Positions 19,408-29,944 of a stretch of DNA of 64,000 bases are shown in pieces. Made by a program: the position numbers and the translations under genes. This DNA is from Schizochytrium sp. TIO01. Its lineage: Eukaryota > Sar > Bigyra > Thraustochytrida > Thraustochytriidae. The first letter of the stretch is position 1, and the number at the start of each line of letters is the position of its first letter. The notes under the pieces are model-generated. The model saw nothing but the letters and a program-made list of their open reading frames with translations, did not search any database and had not been told where the DNA came from. The stretch covers positions 5,818,029 to 5,882,028 of the forward strand of contig SMSO01000014.1 in the NCBI GenBank assembly GCA_004764695.1, in the 5' to 3' direction.

Positions 19408-22400
19408 GGCAGGAAAGCTGTCGAAAGAGGCTTCTGCTCTTCTTTTCCTCGTGCTTGCTTGGCTGCTGCTCTTCTCGCCTCCAGCAGACAGCGCAACAGA
19501 GAAATAACCGAGGCACCACACTCGAGTATAGCTTATAGTCTATAGTATATCTCCGCTTTATACTATAGGCTATTCAGATACCTCATAGTATTCTATGCCA
19601 GGCACTCCTGATAGAATGTAATGCAGAGGGCGCCTTAGCTTAGGCATAGGTTGTCCTAAGCCATAGCAGTGCTAACGATAACAATAGAAGTGCGGCTAAG
19701 GCAGTGGTTAGCTAAGCACTGTTGGCCAGCTAGGTAGTCTGGTAGCAGTGAGAGAGCATAGGGGGCTTAGGGGATAAGGTTATGAGGCACATAAGAGCCA
19801 TGGGCAGAAGCACTGCTGGAGAAGGAGGAGAGATGTGTTTTTTTACTCTAACCAATGACATTGATCAAGGTCATTGAAGAAATTCATCGTAAGATGTTTG
19901 AAGAAGGCTGCGCTTTGAAGTCCTCGTTTGGGAGATCTAGGTTAGTTTGGTAGTCATGTGCAGAGGGCCTTAAGGGTGTCCATGCTGCTTTGCGAATGGT
20001 CAGAGCTGATGTGAAGTTTGCCTCAGCTTTCTCACATTCTACAAAAGTGCTCCATGCTTGCGTAAGACTCGAAATAGAGGGTTTTATGTATGATGGTTCA
20101 TTTAGCAATAGGTGAACAGACGTGGTTCTCATCGAAGTGCTTCGAAATAGCCTACTATTAGTACGTGGTATCAGCAGGTTGGAATTAGCACATGTGCGCA
20201 AAAATGAATAGGAATGGGAAACTAGGTACTACTTTCTGCTTGAACCAAAGGTGACTTTGAGTCAAATAAAGACAAGCAAACAAAAAGCTTTGGATTGAGA
20301 TGCTAAGACAGATAATTGATAACCTTTCAATGCAGTTTAATCGAAATAAGGCGTGCAAAGGGAACAGAACAAACTTGGAACAATCTGAACCCAATTCCTT
20401 CCTTAAATCGAAATATCCTCACCTAATATATCGTTCAAACGTTCTCTCCAGGGTTCTAAGCTATTTTGTTCATAGGTGGTGATGGCCATATGGCATTGGT
20501 TTGGTGCTGGTACTTACTAGAGTTGAGCTGGCATGAACTTGGGGTGGGTGAACATTAATAACAGAGGAGTTGATGACTCTCGATATAGTAAAGTACAGTG
20601 CTAAGGTGGGAAACTCGCCATGCAGAAATTGCAATAAAAGACTCGGAGGTTTATGAGTGACCTCGAATTCATGCACTCTCAGCGCTCAGGGGGCATTCCT
20701 GCTAAGCCTGGTGCCTAAACAAGATCTCAGGTCAAAGATATTGCGATTCCACATGCAAACCCTATTTGGTCAAGACTAAAGAGAACGAAGATGGCTCAGA
20801 TTATTAGATATTTCGTCCAACTTACAGTTTTTTGCTTTTCGCAGTTATCTAAGCATTGGCAGGAAGCTGAAAAGAAGTATCTTGCAAACTCTGCACTACA
20901 TGTTCTACTGTAGTACAGCCCATGGCACTTGGTCGATAGTTTTATTTTGCCTGATAGCTACAACAATTCTATGAAAAGAGAAGCGCCCCGCGAGCAAAAA
21001 CCTTGTTGTTGGTAGTAAGAAAGCAAACCTAGACTTAAAATCCTGTATGAGAGTCCTACATGGGTAGGGTATGATCTGCATAGTAGACCAACTTATTCCT
21101 TTATGAGGTCACTACCGCCTTGTAAGAACCGCGTTGTTGCGAGAGGTGGACAAACCTTGCATATCTTTGAGCCTTAAGGCAACCTTACTCTATGCAGATA
21201 CCAATGATACCATTGTATTGAATATGAAGCTTTTGGTCGCCTGACAAAGTTTAGTAATGTTATATCTCTCGCTCTAATCGTGGAGTAATAGCACGCTTCA
21301 ACTGGTGCCCTGTGTCATCAAATTCAATCAACGCATCGGTCACTTGTAATTCACCCTAGCATAAGGCTTCCGTAACTTGTGACCTTTATATTTACTTCAG
21401 CTCACTTGCGCAACCCCAATTCGTTTATCCTACTTGAACGATGTTCTATTACCACATTAATAAGAACATCCGCTTAAAGAACGTTCGACGGCAAACCCGA
21501 CTAGGGTTAGGGCAAGTCTGCGATCTACGGCGGTAGATTGATTGCTCTTTCGTGAATGCAGCTGCCTGCTGAAAAGCTACTGCCATGGCAGACTTGCCTT
21601 GTGCAATTTGGACGATATCGCTGGCTTGGTCCCAGCTTTGGCCCGTTTCTTGTGCAGGTATTCATGCTGCGATCGTTGATATTGGTGATAACGTGAAAAT
21701 AGATCGAAAGTTATTATTATTAAAAAGTACTACAAACAAACCAAAATCGTCATTTACTTACTTCTTTATTTCTTTATTTCTTTATTTAGTAATACAAAGG
21801 AGGAAATGAAGGGAGGAGAGCGCACATTTTTTATCTTGAACACCTGAATGAACAATTTCTTTCGCAATCCGTCGTGGCGTTCTCCACAATCGATCGAAGC
21901 TGCCAGCGCTGCCAGCAAGCTGCGGTGCAATGGCCCTCGAGGTGATCCAGACCTTGCGGATCCCCGTCTTTAGTCAAAACCACCGTGATCGAGGTCAGAT
22001 CTCTGTCACGAAATGCTCTCCCGCGTATTCATTTCTTAGCAACCTTGGAAAGAAAACTTTAAAGCCCTCCGCCATGCATGCATGATATAGTGTGTGTTAT
22101 ACGCGAAGGAAAGGGAAGAGACTGAGGCTTTAGAGGAGCTTTGAAGGAGTTTTGAAGGAGCTTAGATTGTTTGATTATGTGAGTGATTGATTGATTAATT
22201 ATGTGAAAGGTAATTATGTGGTTAATTAGGCGATAAAAGAATTGAGGATATGGGGGGAAATAAGGAGAGGAGGAGTGTTACTGGATATAGTAGGTGGGTC
22301 TTAGTAGTAGTGGTGGTAGTAGTAGTAGTAGTTAAAAGGAAGGAGAGAATGAGTGGAGAAGAGAGAAGAGAGAAAATGTTATGGAGAAGAGGGGTGATGG

Positions 22401-22476
22401 AGAAGGAGAGGCAGCAGAGATGTATTAGCGTGTCGCTCCGTCCAGGGTTCCTTCTCCGCGACTCTTTTCTTGCACG
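19408..22476. other. Long intergenic region, divergent uS9m / uL4
   Basis: About 3 kb with no supported gene. The part near 19,530-19,760 is rich in TATAG and CTAAGC words, resembling short diverged repeats. Around 22,300-22,335 there is a GTAGTAGTGGTGG-type trinucleotide tract. Purine-rich sequence just upstream of 22,477 is the likely uL4 leader. No tRNA or known RNA was recognised. Confidence 0.35.
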
Positions 22477-23619
22477 ATGACTGACGCCGCCGCCCGCCCG
22501 ACCGTTTCGGTCTTCGACGCCGCTGAGGGCGAGTCCAAGGTCCTCGGCAACGTGGCCCTCCCCGCCGTCCTCACCGCCCCCATCCGTACCGATGTGGTCC
22601 ACTTCGTGCACTCCAACGTGGCCAAGAACCGCCGCCAGGCCTACGCCGTGAAGAACGACGCCGGTATGGAGTACGCCGCTGAGTCCTGGGGTACCGGCCG
22701 TGCCGTCTCCCGTATCCCCCGTGTCCCCGGTGGTGGTACCCACCGCTCCGGACAGGCTGCCTTCGGTAACATGTGCCGTGGTGGTCGTATGTTCAACCCC
22801 ACCCGCATCTGGCGCAAGTGGCACCGCGCTATCAACGTGAACCAGCGCCGCTACGCCACCGCCTCTGCCCTCGCTGCCTCTGCCGTGCCCGCCCTCGTCA
22901 TGGCCCGCGGCCACCGCATCTCCCAGGTCCCCGAGATGCCCCTCGTCATCGGCGGTGAGCAGCTCCAGCAGATCGCCAAGACCAAGCAGGCTATGGAGCT
23001 CCTCGACCTCTTTGGCGCCAGCGAGGACGTCGACAAGGTCAAGAACTCCAAGAAGCTCCGCTCCGGCAAGGGCAAGATGCGCAACCGCCGCTACGTTATG
23101 CGCCGTGGACCCCTTCTTGTGCACGACTGCGCCTCTGCTGACCTCCCCCGTGCCTTCCGCAACGTTCCCGGTGTTGAGCTCTGCAACGTGAACCGCCTCA
23201 ACATCCTCCAGCTCGCCCCTGGTGGCCACGTCGGTCGCTTTGTGATCTACACCCAGGACGCCTTCGAGAAGCTCGACAGCATCTTCGGCACCCTCTCTGA
23301 GAAGTCTGAGGTCAAGAAGGGCTTCGCTCTCCCCCGCTCCATGGTTTCCAACGCTGACATCGACCGCATCATCAACTCTGAGGAGATCCAGAAGGTCGTC
23401 CGCGACACCAAGTCTGGCAAGTCCCGCACTGCCCGCAAGAAGAACCCCCTCCGCAACCTCGGTGCCATGATCCAGCTCAACCCCCACAAGCAGGTCCACC
23501 GCCGCGCCGAGCTCGCTGCCGCCAAGCAGCGCGAGGAGCGCCAGGAGAAGATCAAGACCAAGCGCGAGTCCAACACCCGTACCGAGCGCCAGGCCTTTTA
23601 CAAGAACATGCTCGCCTAA
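22477..23619 (+). CDS. Cytosolic ribosomal protein uL4 (RPL4)
   Basis: This 380-residue protein matches eukaryotic uL4 along its whole length. It has RPTVSVFDAAEG at the start, AGMEYAAESWGTGRAVSRIP and GGTHRSGQAAFGNMCRGGRMF (the long loop lining the exit tunnel), RRYATASALAASAVPALVMARGH, IPLV-type GGEQLQQ, then LNILQLAPGGHVGRFVIYT and a basic C-terminal extension. The start is the ATG at 22477, right after the leader. Codons end almost always in C or G, a bias expected for a highly expressed gene and visibly different from neighbouring genes. That bias also creates a long open frame on the opposite strand. No intron. Confidence 0.96.
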   Translation: MTDAAARPTVSVFDAAEGESKVLGNVALPAVLTAPIRTDVVHFVHSNVAKNRRQAYAVKNDAGMEYAAESWGTGRAVSRIPRVPGGGTHRSGQAAFGNMCRGGRMFNPTRIWRKWHRAINVNQRRYATASALAASAVPALVMARGHRISQVPEMPLVIGGEQLQQIAKTKQAMELLDLFGASEDVDKVKNSKKLRSGKGKMRNRRYVMRRGPLLVHDCASADLPRAFRNVPGVELCNVNRLNILQLAPGGHVGRFVIYTQDAFEKLDSIFGTLSEKSEVKKGFALPRSMVSNADIDRIINSEEIQKVVRDTKSGKSRTARKKNPLRNLGAMIQLNPHKQVHRRAELAAAKQREERQEKIKTKRESNTRTERQAFYKNMLA

Positions 23620-24614
23620 GTAGTCTCCGCCTGTGTTGATATGTCGCCTCGGGTTTTATTAGCACACTAAGAAATTACTTTTGCGTGACCTTCTTTTAAT
23701 TTCTCTCATTTCATGACAGAGTCTAAAATCTCTCATTGCTGATGGATAGGTAGACCGAGTCATGAGTTTCCTCTTCTCTTCAAAGGCTTGCAACCAACAG
23801 CAACATATACTCGTGCTTCTCCTGCTACTGTGCGCTGACTCACCTTCGTCCGTTTACTCACTCTCTCATGCACTATACATTGTTACATGCTAGGTACCCA
23901 TCTTCTCCTGCCAAGACGCTGGATCTTATCTTGATCTGAAATATGCGTTCTTGCTGGGCGATGTGGCGGGGATGATATAAAGCTTTGTATTGATGCGAAG
24001 GTGTAATAAACATAACCAATGAATCTCAGAGCACTATGGAGAAAGCCGGGGCAGATATGTCCCAAGCTGGCGGGAACATTGTCGGACGCATCAATAAACA
24101 TGATTGAAATTATTAACATTCATGCATTGTGTTCCTTTGGGCCTGCAGATCTGCGTACGTGTGGGGTGCGATCACTCTCTTTCCTAGCCCACAAGGGCTG
24201 AAGTCACTTCTACACGAAAAACCAACTTCGTGTTCTGACCTTCTGATGCTGAAAAAAACAAAGGAAGATTATTACTTTGGTGATTAGCAAGACGGTCACA
24301 AAAAGCGTCATACGGACAAAATATTTAACTTGTACGGCGCGTAGCTTTCTGAAATTGTCTTCAACTCAATCAAATTCCTTTCAAGAAAAATCTTGCTGGG
24401 GAAAAGAGCAAATGCACGACATACGGCGCTGCATCACAGCTTGTTATCTTTCTGCTTAGTGATTCATTTACCCAAACCATACCTATTTTTTTTTTCTGTC
24501 TTGATTTTTTATTTAGTTTGACCTTTAACACAGAAGGAGGTGAAGTACTAGGCTCTTGCTTAATCTCGCTTCGAACTAGGCTCCGTTCCATTATTTGGTA
24601 CGTTAGTTTCTGTT
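23620..24614. other. uL4 3-prime flank and spacer to Fanzor copy 3
   Basis: AT-rich downstream region. A CTTTT/TCTTTT stretch follows the stop. No coding signal was recognised. Confidence 0.35.
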
Positions 24615-25485
24615 CCATATTAATCAATAAGTGGAGGAGGCTAAGTAAAAAAATTGGCATGGCCAAGGAACTACCAAGCTCCAAACACTACAAGTTAATA
24701 AAACCTACAATACAAGCCGTGAAAGTACTTCAAGCGGAAGCTTGGCGTCTCAGCAGATGCCCGTTGGGCGAGCAATCGCATATATGCAAGTGACGACATT
24801 AAGCGCAAGTATGACTGAGGTTTGTTCCGGCGGCCGCGAGCAACGCAGTTTTGACTGAACCATTATTTACGCCAGAGTGTCCTCCGACAAGAAAGACTAG
24901 AATTTAAAATGCTAAATTGGTGATCTTCAGCGTTACAGACGCCCCCGCCGTCTACAAAGGCAGCGGTAGCGGGGTCGACCTCAAAAGGCTGGGCTTACGT
25001 GCCCTACCGGACTACCGAGATTCGCCGCAAGCTTGCACTTTGACTCTGTGAAAACTACCATGCCATCCTTTTAACTAAATTGTGAAACCTCCCAGATGGT
25101 CAACAAGTTGCCAAAACGGATCAAAACCAACCCAGTTCGAATGATATGTTGTTAGCTACCAGCAAGCGCTCATTCTCAAAGCCAAATTTTTCTTCTGGTG
25201 TAAACCATTTATTTGCTGAGAGGATTGTACTTCAAAAACATGCAATAATTGTACCATCCACGACAAACTCGGAGCATCCAAGGTTTTAAGGTGCCCTAAA
25301 TGCAAACATGAAGCCGATCGTGATATCCACGCCGCTAGGGGCATCATTTTGCGCTACATATCCAAGCACATGACCTAAAATTTGTCTTTGAGTCGCGGGT
25401 TAGTTTTGTAAAACGAAGCCGTGATTTGGTCCTTAGCGTCACGTCACCATAGGAAATGCAAAGTTTATAGGTTAATTCCTCAGTG
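24615..25485 (+). mobile_element. Non-autonomous IS607/Fanzor2 derivative, copy 3
   Basis: This element of about 0.87 kb has the family left end (CATATTAATCAATAAGTGG...), the first half of tnpA, and then, at about 25,010-25,015, an abrupt switch into the last third of tnpB. Its 3-prime side keeps TGAGTCGC (25389-25396), a GTTTT-GT-AAAAC hairpin (25403-25414), CGTGA/TCACG pairing (25420-25443) and AGGAAATGCA. The tnpA::tnpB junction is the same as in copy 4, although the two are about 35 kb apart. Neither gene is functional. Confidence 0.85.
24655..25378 (+). pseudogene. tnpA::tnpB deletion fusion remnant (copy 3)
   Basis: The tnpA part keeps the start region (AAGGAACTACCAAGCTCC) and DIGSGVDLKRLGLRALPDY-like sequence, with stops in between. 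The tnpB part begins at the equivalent of EIHRKLALWL. It reaches the zinc ribbon, which here reads CPKCKHEADRDIHAARG with the usual C-x2-C spacing, and ends ILRYISKHMT before the stop at 25376-25378. About 1.2 kb relative to copy 1 is missing between the halves. Confidence 0.8.
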
Positions 25486-25886
25486 CTACTACTACAGTAT
25501 GCAATCAATTTCCCCAATAAATTGGAATAGTATGCTTATGGGATAAAGTGTATCAGGTGAGACCATGGGACAAGTAAAAGCAGGTGAACATAGGAGGTGC
25601 GTACCCTGTTTAGTTAGTATGCTGTATCTAAATTAAAGTGTATTTTTATAAACTATAAAACGACATGTTGTAGGCTGGACAAGCTAGTCTTTATCATTTA
25701 GAATCGGCAATGACAAGAGGGAACTTCAGACGAACATGAACAGCAACAACCGAGAATAAGTCGAAAGGAAAGAAGAACCAAGTTATATTTCGGCACACAC
25801 AGTACCAGAATCGTTGCTAGTTATATGAAAAATTCCAAGAAGGGATTATTAAGATTCTCTCTCTGACGCTTGCTCTCAAGTTGCTA
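25486..25886. other. Spacer and CFAP58 3-prime flank
   Basis: AT-rich sequence with no coding or structural signal recognised. Confidence 0.35.
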
Positions 25887-28592
25887 TTATACTGCCTTAG
25901 TTTGCTGTGCTGAAAAGGAGAATCCGCCCCCAGCAATGCGATTCCCGGGTCGCAGTCCCGAGGCTGCTACAGCACCAAGTGATTGCTGTTCTTGTTCCTG
26001 ATCTGCTTCCTCTTGGTTGTTACTTCCTGCATGATGAGCACGCTTAGGAGAAGAGCTCTCTGCCTGCTGAGCCAGGCTACGCTTCTGCAAATAATACTTT
26101 CTCTTCATGTCTTGTAACTCTCTCGAAATACGCTCAATTTCAAACTTATACTCATTCACCTGAGCCTGGTGCATATTCAATTCTGAGGCCATCGCCTTCA
26201 TTTGCCGCGTCTTATCCTTTAGAGTCTGCTGATATACGCTCAGCTGCTCAGCCACCTCCGGACCTGGTTGCCTAGCAAGAATACTCTTCAGCTCCGCATA
26301 TAATTTCTCCTTCTCTTGAATAATCAGGTCCTTTTCGACAACCTGCTCAGTCTTAGCAATTAAACGCTTCTGTAAAGTCTGAATCTTTTGGATCATTTCA
26401 TACGTCGCCGGGTCAGAACCTTCCAATTTGCGCCAACGGTGTACATTCATTGGGTTTTCCAATTCTTCAGACAACGCCTTCACCTTGGTTTTCTCTTGCA
26501 AAAGTTCACGCTGCAAATTGAAGATCTCACGTTTCAAATCACCGACACTTCCACCTTGGTTTTTATTAATCGCAAGTTGTCGCTTCATATCTGCAATCTT
26601 CAGTTTGAGCACGCGGATATCCTGTGTTCGCTCACGATACTGAGTCTCACCATTTCGCAAAGTGGATTGCTGGATCTTAATCTTCTCATATAAAAGGGCC
26701 AGCTCGTCATTACGGCGAATCAACTGTGTACCCAAAATATCGCGTTCATTAATCACTTGATCATATTCCTTGCGCTGCCGCAACGCCTCGTCATCCATCT
26801 TTTGAATCATATGAGTCAACTTTAAGATCTCTGCATTTTGTGCATTGATGGTCTGCTCATTTGCTTCAAGCAAATTTTTCATCTTGCTGAGCTCGTTCTT
26901 GAGCTGTTCCTTCTGTTTTTCCACCTTTTGATGGTCAAAATGTTCCTTCACCAAAGCATGGTCTTTGGCAGTAATTTCTTCCTTCAGTTGTTCAACCTGA
27001 TGGTTCATGATCTTGAACTTTCGTTTCATCTCCGCAATCTCATCCTGGCTCTCGATAAGGTTCTTGCTGTACAAGTTTCGGTCAGAGCGCACGGCTTCAT
27101 AGAGTTGCTGCTGCTGCTTCAATTTCGACTCTCCCTCGGCCACCTTCTTTTGCATCTCTCCCAGCTGCATCTCCTTCAGTTTAATCTGCTCCAGAGCCTG
27201 CTGAAACTTGGCGCCAGCCTCGCTAGCTTCCACGCCATACTTTTCACGATCTTTCTCAAGCTGGTAGATTAATTTACGCTGCTTGCTTGCCTCCTGCTTG
27301 AAAGCATAAATTTCATTTTCGAGGTTCTTTGTTGTGCGTTCACTAATCTTCACCTGGTCTACCACAGCCTTAGTCTTTTGCTGCTCACGCGTAACAGCCT
27401 TCTCGTGAAGTTCAAGACCACGCTTTAGCGTCTCCACTTCCTTCTCCTTACCATCCTCGCGCTTACGGCCATCCAAGAGCTCTTTTTTCAGCTGCTCAAC
27501 CTGGTTGTGCAAGTTCTCCTGTGCAGCTTTGTGATCTTCAATCACTTGACGAAGCTGGAGACCATGCTTTTTCTCCTTATCAAGCTTACGCTTGGCCATT
27601 TCGATGTCATTTGTCGCCTTTGTTAACTCGAGGTTCTTTCGCTTCATATCATCCTGCATGCCATGATTCTCAGTGGCAATTTGACGAATTTGCAGCTCCT
27701 GAGCCTCGACCTCATCCGTTAGCTTTTGTGCTTTCTGAGAAAGGGCCTCGTAGTCTCTTAAGTACTTGTCACAGCTATTGCGGGCCTCTTTGAGGCTAGT
27801 TTCAAGACGGGTGTTCTCTTCCTCCGCTTCTTTGAGCGAGGAGGTCTGATCGTCATTCTCTTGCTGCTTGCGCTCAAGACGCATTTTCAAGTCCTTCATT
27901 TCCTTATCCAGGCGCTCTCGACGACGTGCATCACGCTGTTGCTCGGCGATCTTCGTCTCGAGCTGCTCATGTAACTGACGTTGAGCTTCCTCCATACTAG
28001 CATTCTTCTGCTTCTCAAGTTCAATAGTCTCACACAAATCGTCTGCACGGGCATTCAAGTCTCGAATAGTCAAAGAGTGCTCTTCATTCTTACGCAGCAG
28101 CTCATCGCGATCCTTTGTAAGCTCGTTCAAAGTATTCTCCTGGCCCATCGATAGCCCAGCACCCTGCTCTACAAGACGGCTCAAGTTCACAATTTCGTCC
28201 TTGAGGTTCTGGATTGTCTCCTTTGCTGTACGCTCCTTTTCGTGGCTTCCGTCAACCATTTTCCAAGCCTTTTCAATTTCCTTCTTCAAGGCAGCAATTG
28301 TGCTTTGATCCTCTTGACTCAACTTGAGTGCAGCTTGAACTTTAGCCGCATTATTAACAATCTCGCTATTGAGCTCGCGGCACTTCTTGATCAGTCGTTT
28401 CTCCTGCTCGTGGCTCTTTTTTAATGCACGATGCAGCTTCTCATATTCCAGTCGAAACTTCTCTAAGCTTTTGTCTCCCACCAGTTCGCCGAGCACCTCC
28501 TGGAAATCCTTTTCCAATGCTTCAAAGGCAGACGACTCAAAGTCTCCAATACCATCTTCAAGGCCTTCCTTGAGACCTATATCGTCTCCCAT
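25887..28592 (-). CDS. Cilia- and flagella-associated protein 58 (CFAP58)
   Basis: This 901-residue protein is an almost continuous coiled coil in one exon, about the usual length of the family (roughly 870). The C-terminal signature is clear: LENPMNVHRWRKLEGSDPAT, then YEMIQKIQTLQKRLI, VVEKDLIIQEKEKLY and ILARQPGPEVAEQL. The N-terminus (FEALEKDFQEVLGEL) also fits. CFAP58 sits on axonemes and basal bodies and is needed for flagellar assembly and motility in the organisms studied. The start is the ATG at 28592. The final 50 residues are Gln/Glu-rich and probably disordered. Its presence shows that the host builds a motile flagellum. Confidence 0.93.
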   Translation of the reverse strand: MGDDIGLKEGLEDGIGDFESSAFEALEKDFQEVLGELVGDKSLEKFRLEYEKLHRALKKSHEQEKRLIKKCRELNSEIVNNAAKVQAALKLSQEDQSTIAALKKEIEKAWKMVDGSHEKERTAKETIQNLKDEIVNLSRLVEQGAGLSMGQENTLNELTKDRDELLRKNEEHSLTIRDLNARADDLCETIELEKQKNASMEEAQRQLHEQLETKIAEQQRDARRRERLDKEMKDLKMRLERKQQENDDQTSSLKEAEEENTRLETSLKEARNSCDKYLRDYEALSQKAQKLTDEVEAQELQIRQIATENHGMQDDMKRKNLELTKATNDIEMAKRKLDKEKKHGLQLRQVIEDHKAAQENLHNQVEQLKKELLDGRKREDGKEKEVETLKRGLELHEKAVTREQQKTKAVVDQVKISERTTKNLENEIYAFKQEASKQRKLIYQLEKDREKYGVEASEAGAKFQQALEQIKLKEMQLGEMQKKVAEGESKLKQQQQLYEAVRSDRNLYSKNLIESQDEIAEMKRKFKIMNHQVEQLKEEITAKDHALVKEHFDHQKVEKQKEQLKNELSKMKNLLEANEQTINAQNAEILKLTHMIQKMDDEALRQRKEYDQVINERDILGTQLIRRNDELALLYEKIKIQQSTLRNGETQYRERTQDIRVLKLKIADMKRQLAINKNQGGSVGDLKREIFNLQRELLQEKTKVKALSEELENPMNVHRWRKLEGSDPATYEMIQKIQTLQKRLIAKTEQVVEKDLIIQEKEKLYAELKSILARQPGPEVAEQLSVYQQTLKDKTRQMKAMASELNMHQAQVNEYKFEIERISRELQDMKRKYYLQKRSLAQQAESSSPKRAHHAGSNNQEEADQEQEQQSLGAVAASGLRPGNRIAGGGFSFSAQQTKAV

Positions 28593-29944
28593 TTTGCTTA
28601 GCTCAGCACTTGCCAGCCTATTGCCAGCTAAGCTAAAAAGGCTCTACAAAATTGATAACGTAGCAGCAAAGCAGTTGGTCGTAGCTCCCCTCGTCGTCTT
28701 TCAAGGTTTTGGCAAGAGTTCCGAACTAAAGTTAGTGCAACAAGAACCTTTTCTGGCCAGGCACTAGGTATGCTTGGCGTTCCCACCACGCCAAACTATG
28801 CCGAGTCCCTTCGAGCGAGTGTACTATTAAATCCTTGATGAGCGTGGCACCGTATCACCACGTGACCCCAACCCAGTCTACCCCAGTTCTCACGACCGTC
28901 GATGTGCGATCGATGGGTCGTGCTCAAAGGCCATCAGTGTATGTGTAACAAGCTTTTTTGATTTCTTCGTATTGAAATAAAGAACACTAAGCTATCTATA
29001 GTTTTGATATTTTTGTCCGTCTACTATCTCTGGAACTTTGATTTCTTTATGAAATAAACTCAAACGGGTGCACACACCCTTGTGCCCACTCTTCTGACTA
29101 AACAGCCAATCGCCAACCGCAAGTGCCTACTTCTTCATCAGGTACGAGCTAAATAAAAGATTTTTTCTTCTGATTGACTGGAAGTATCGGGTAGCCGATG
29201 TGTGTTTTTACTCTAGGAGTCAAGACTGGTGTGTACCTTCAACGGATCTCTCGAGCCTTTCCGTTCAGAATGATGAACATTAATTTTGATCTTTCAATTG
29301 TCACTTGAGGTCTGCCTTCCTTATGCGCCTTCCTTATGAGCGAAGGTGCAAGCAGCTACTGATGCTCTTATGTTAGCTTGATGGATAGCTTTTATGCGAT
29401 TACACCAAGCCCTACGATCAGAGTAACTTATTCACTGTTATATATATATATATATATATATATAGAGTACTTCTGTAGAAATGAGAAATATTGTTTATTT
29501 TCGCTGTAGTGGATGCGATAAACAATTCTTCTCAAAGAAATAATCAGAAATAAACCCAGTCAACCATATGAAATGAAGCTTGCAGCAAGCGTTTTGGGTC
29601 AAAGTCTCTCGTGACCTTCTAAATATCATCATAAAAATCAATCAACATCGCAGCTCGCCAACACAGAACCATTGCAAGGTGTGTACTTAACGGAACGCAA
29701 CAACGATGCGAGTAACCATCTTGTGCTTTCAAGAAAGAGAAAAAGAATGAAAGGAAGAAATGAAAGCAGAAGGGAATGTGTGCACTGTTGCTTTCTTTTA
29801 GAGCAAGAGAGAAAGAACCTATGCGTCCAAATAAGTTCTACGATCTTCCTCTTAGCGAAGGATTCCATTGTCTTGCTCGACAAGGTGAGCTCGGAGATGC
29901 CCTGCGAGTTATGAGCTCTTCGATACGTCTTTTAGATTAGCAAG
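28593..29944. other. Divergent intergenic region
   Basis: Upstream region shared by CFAP58 (minus) and the ASH-domain gene (plus). It contains a (TA)12 tract at 29440-29463. Short frames near 29,640-29,914 show no protein-like features. Confidence 0.4.
29440..29463. repeat. (TA)12 microsatellite
   Basis: Twelve perfect TA units in the spacer between two probable ciliary genes. Confidence 0.95.

Noticed and set aside
18643-19545. 300-codon plus-strand frame across uS9m
   Set aside because: Antisense to the mitochondrial ribosomal protein. The Val runs come from the poly-Asn tract.
21490-21520. CTAGGGTTAGGGC, telomere-like
   Set aside because: Only about two partial units; too short to be a telomeric tract.
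22222-23499. 425-codon open frame antisense to uL4
   Set aside because: It is produced by the strong C/G third-position bias of the uL4 gene. Its translation is Gly/Val/Leu/Glu-biased with no domain.
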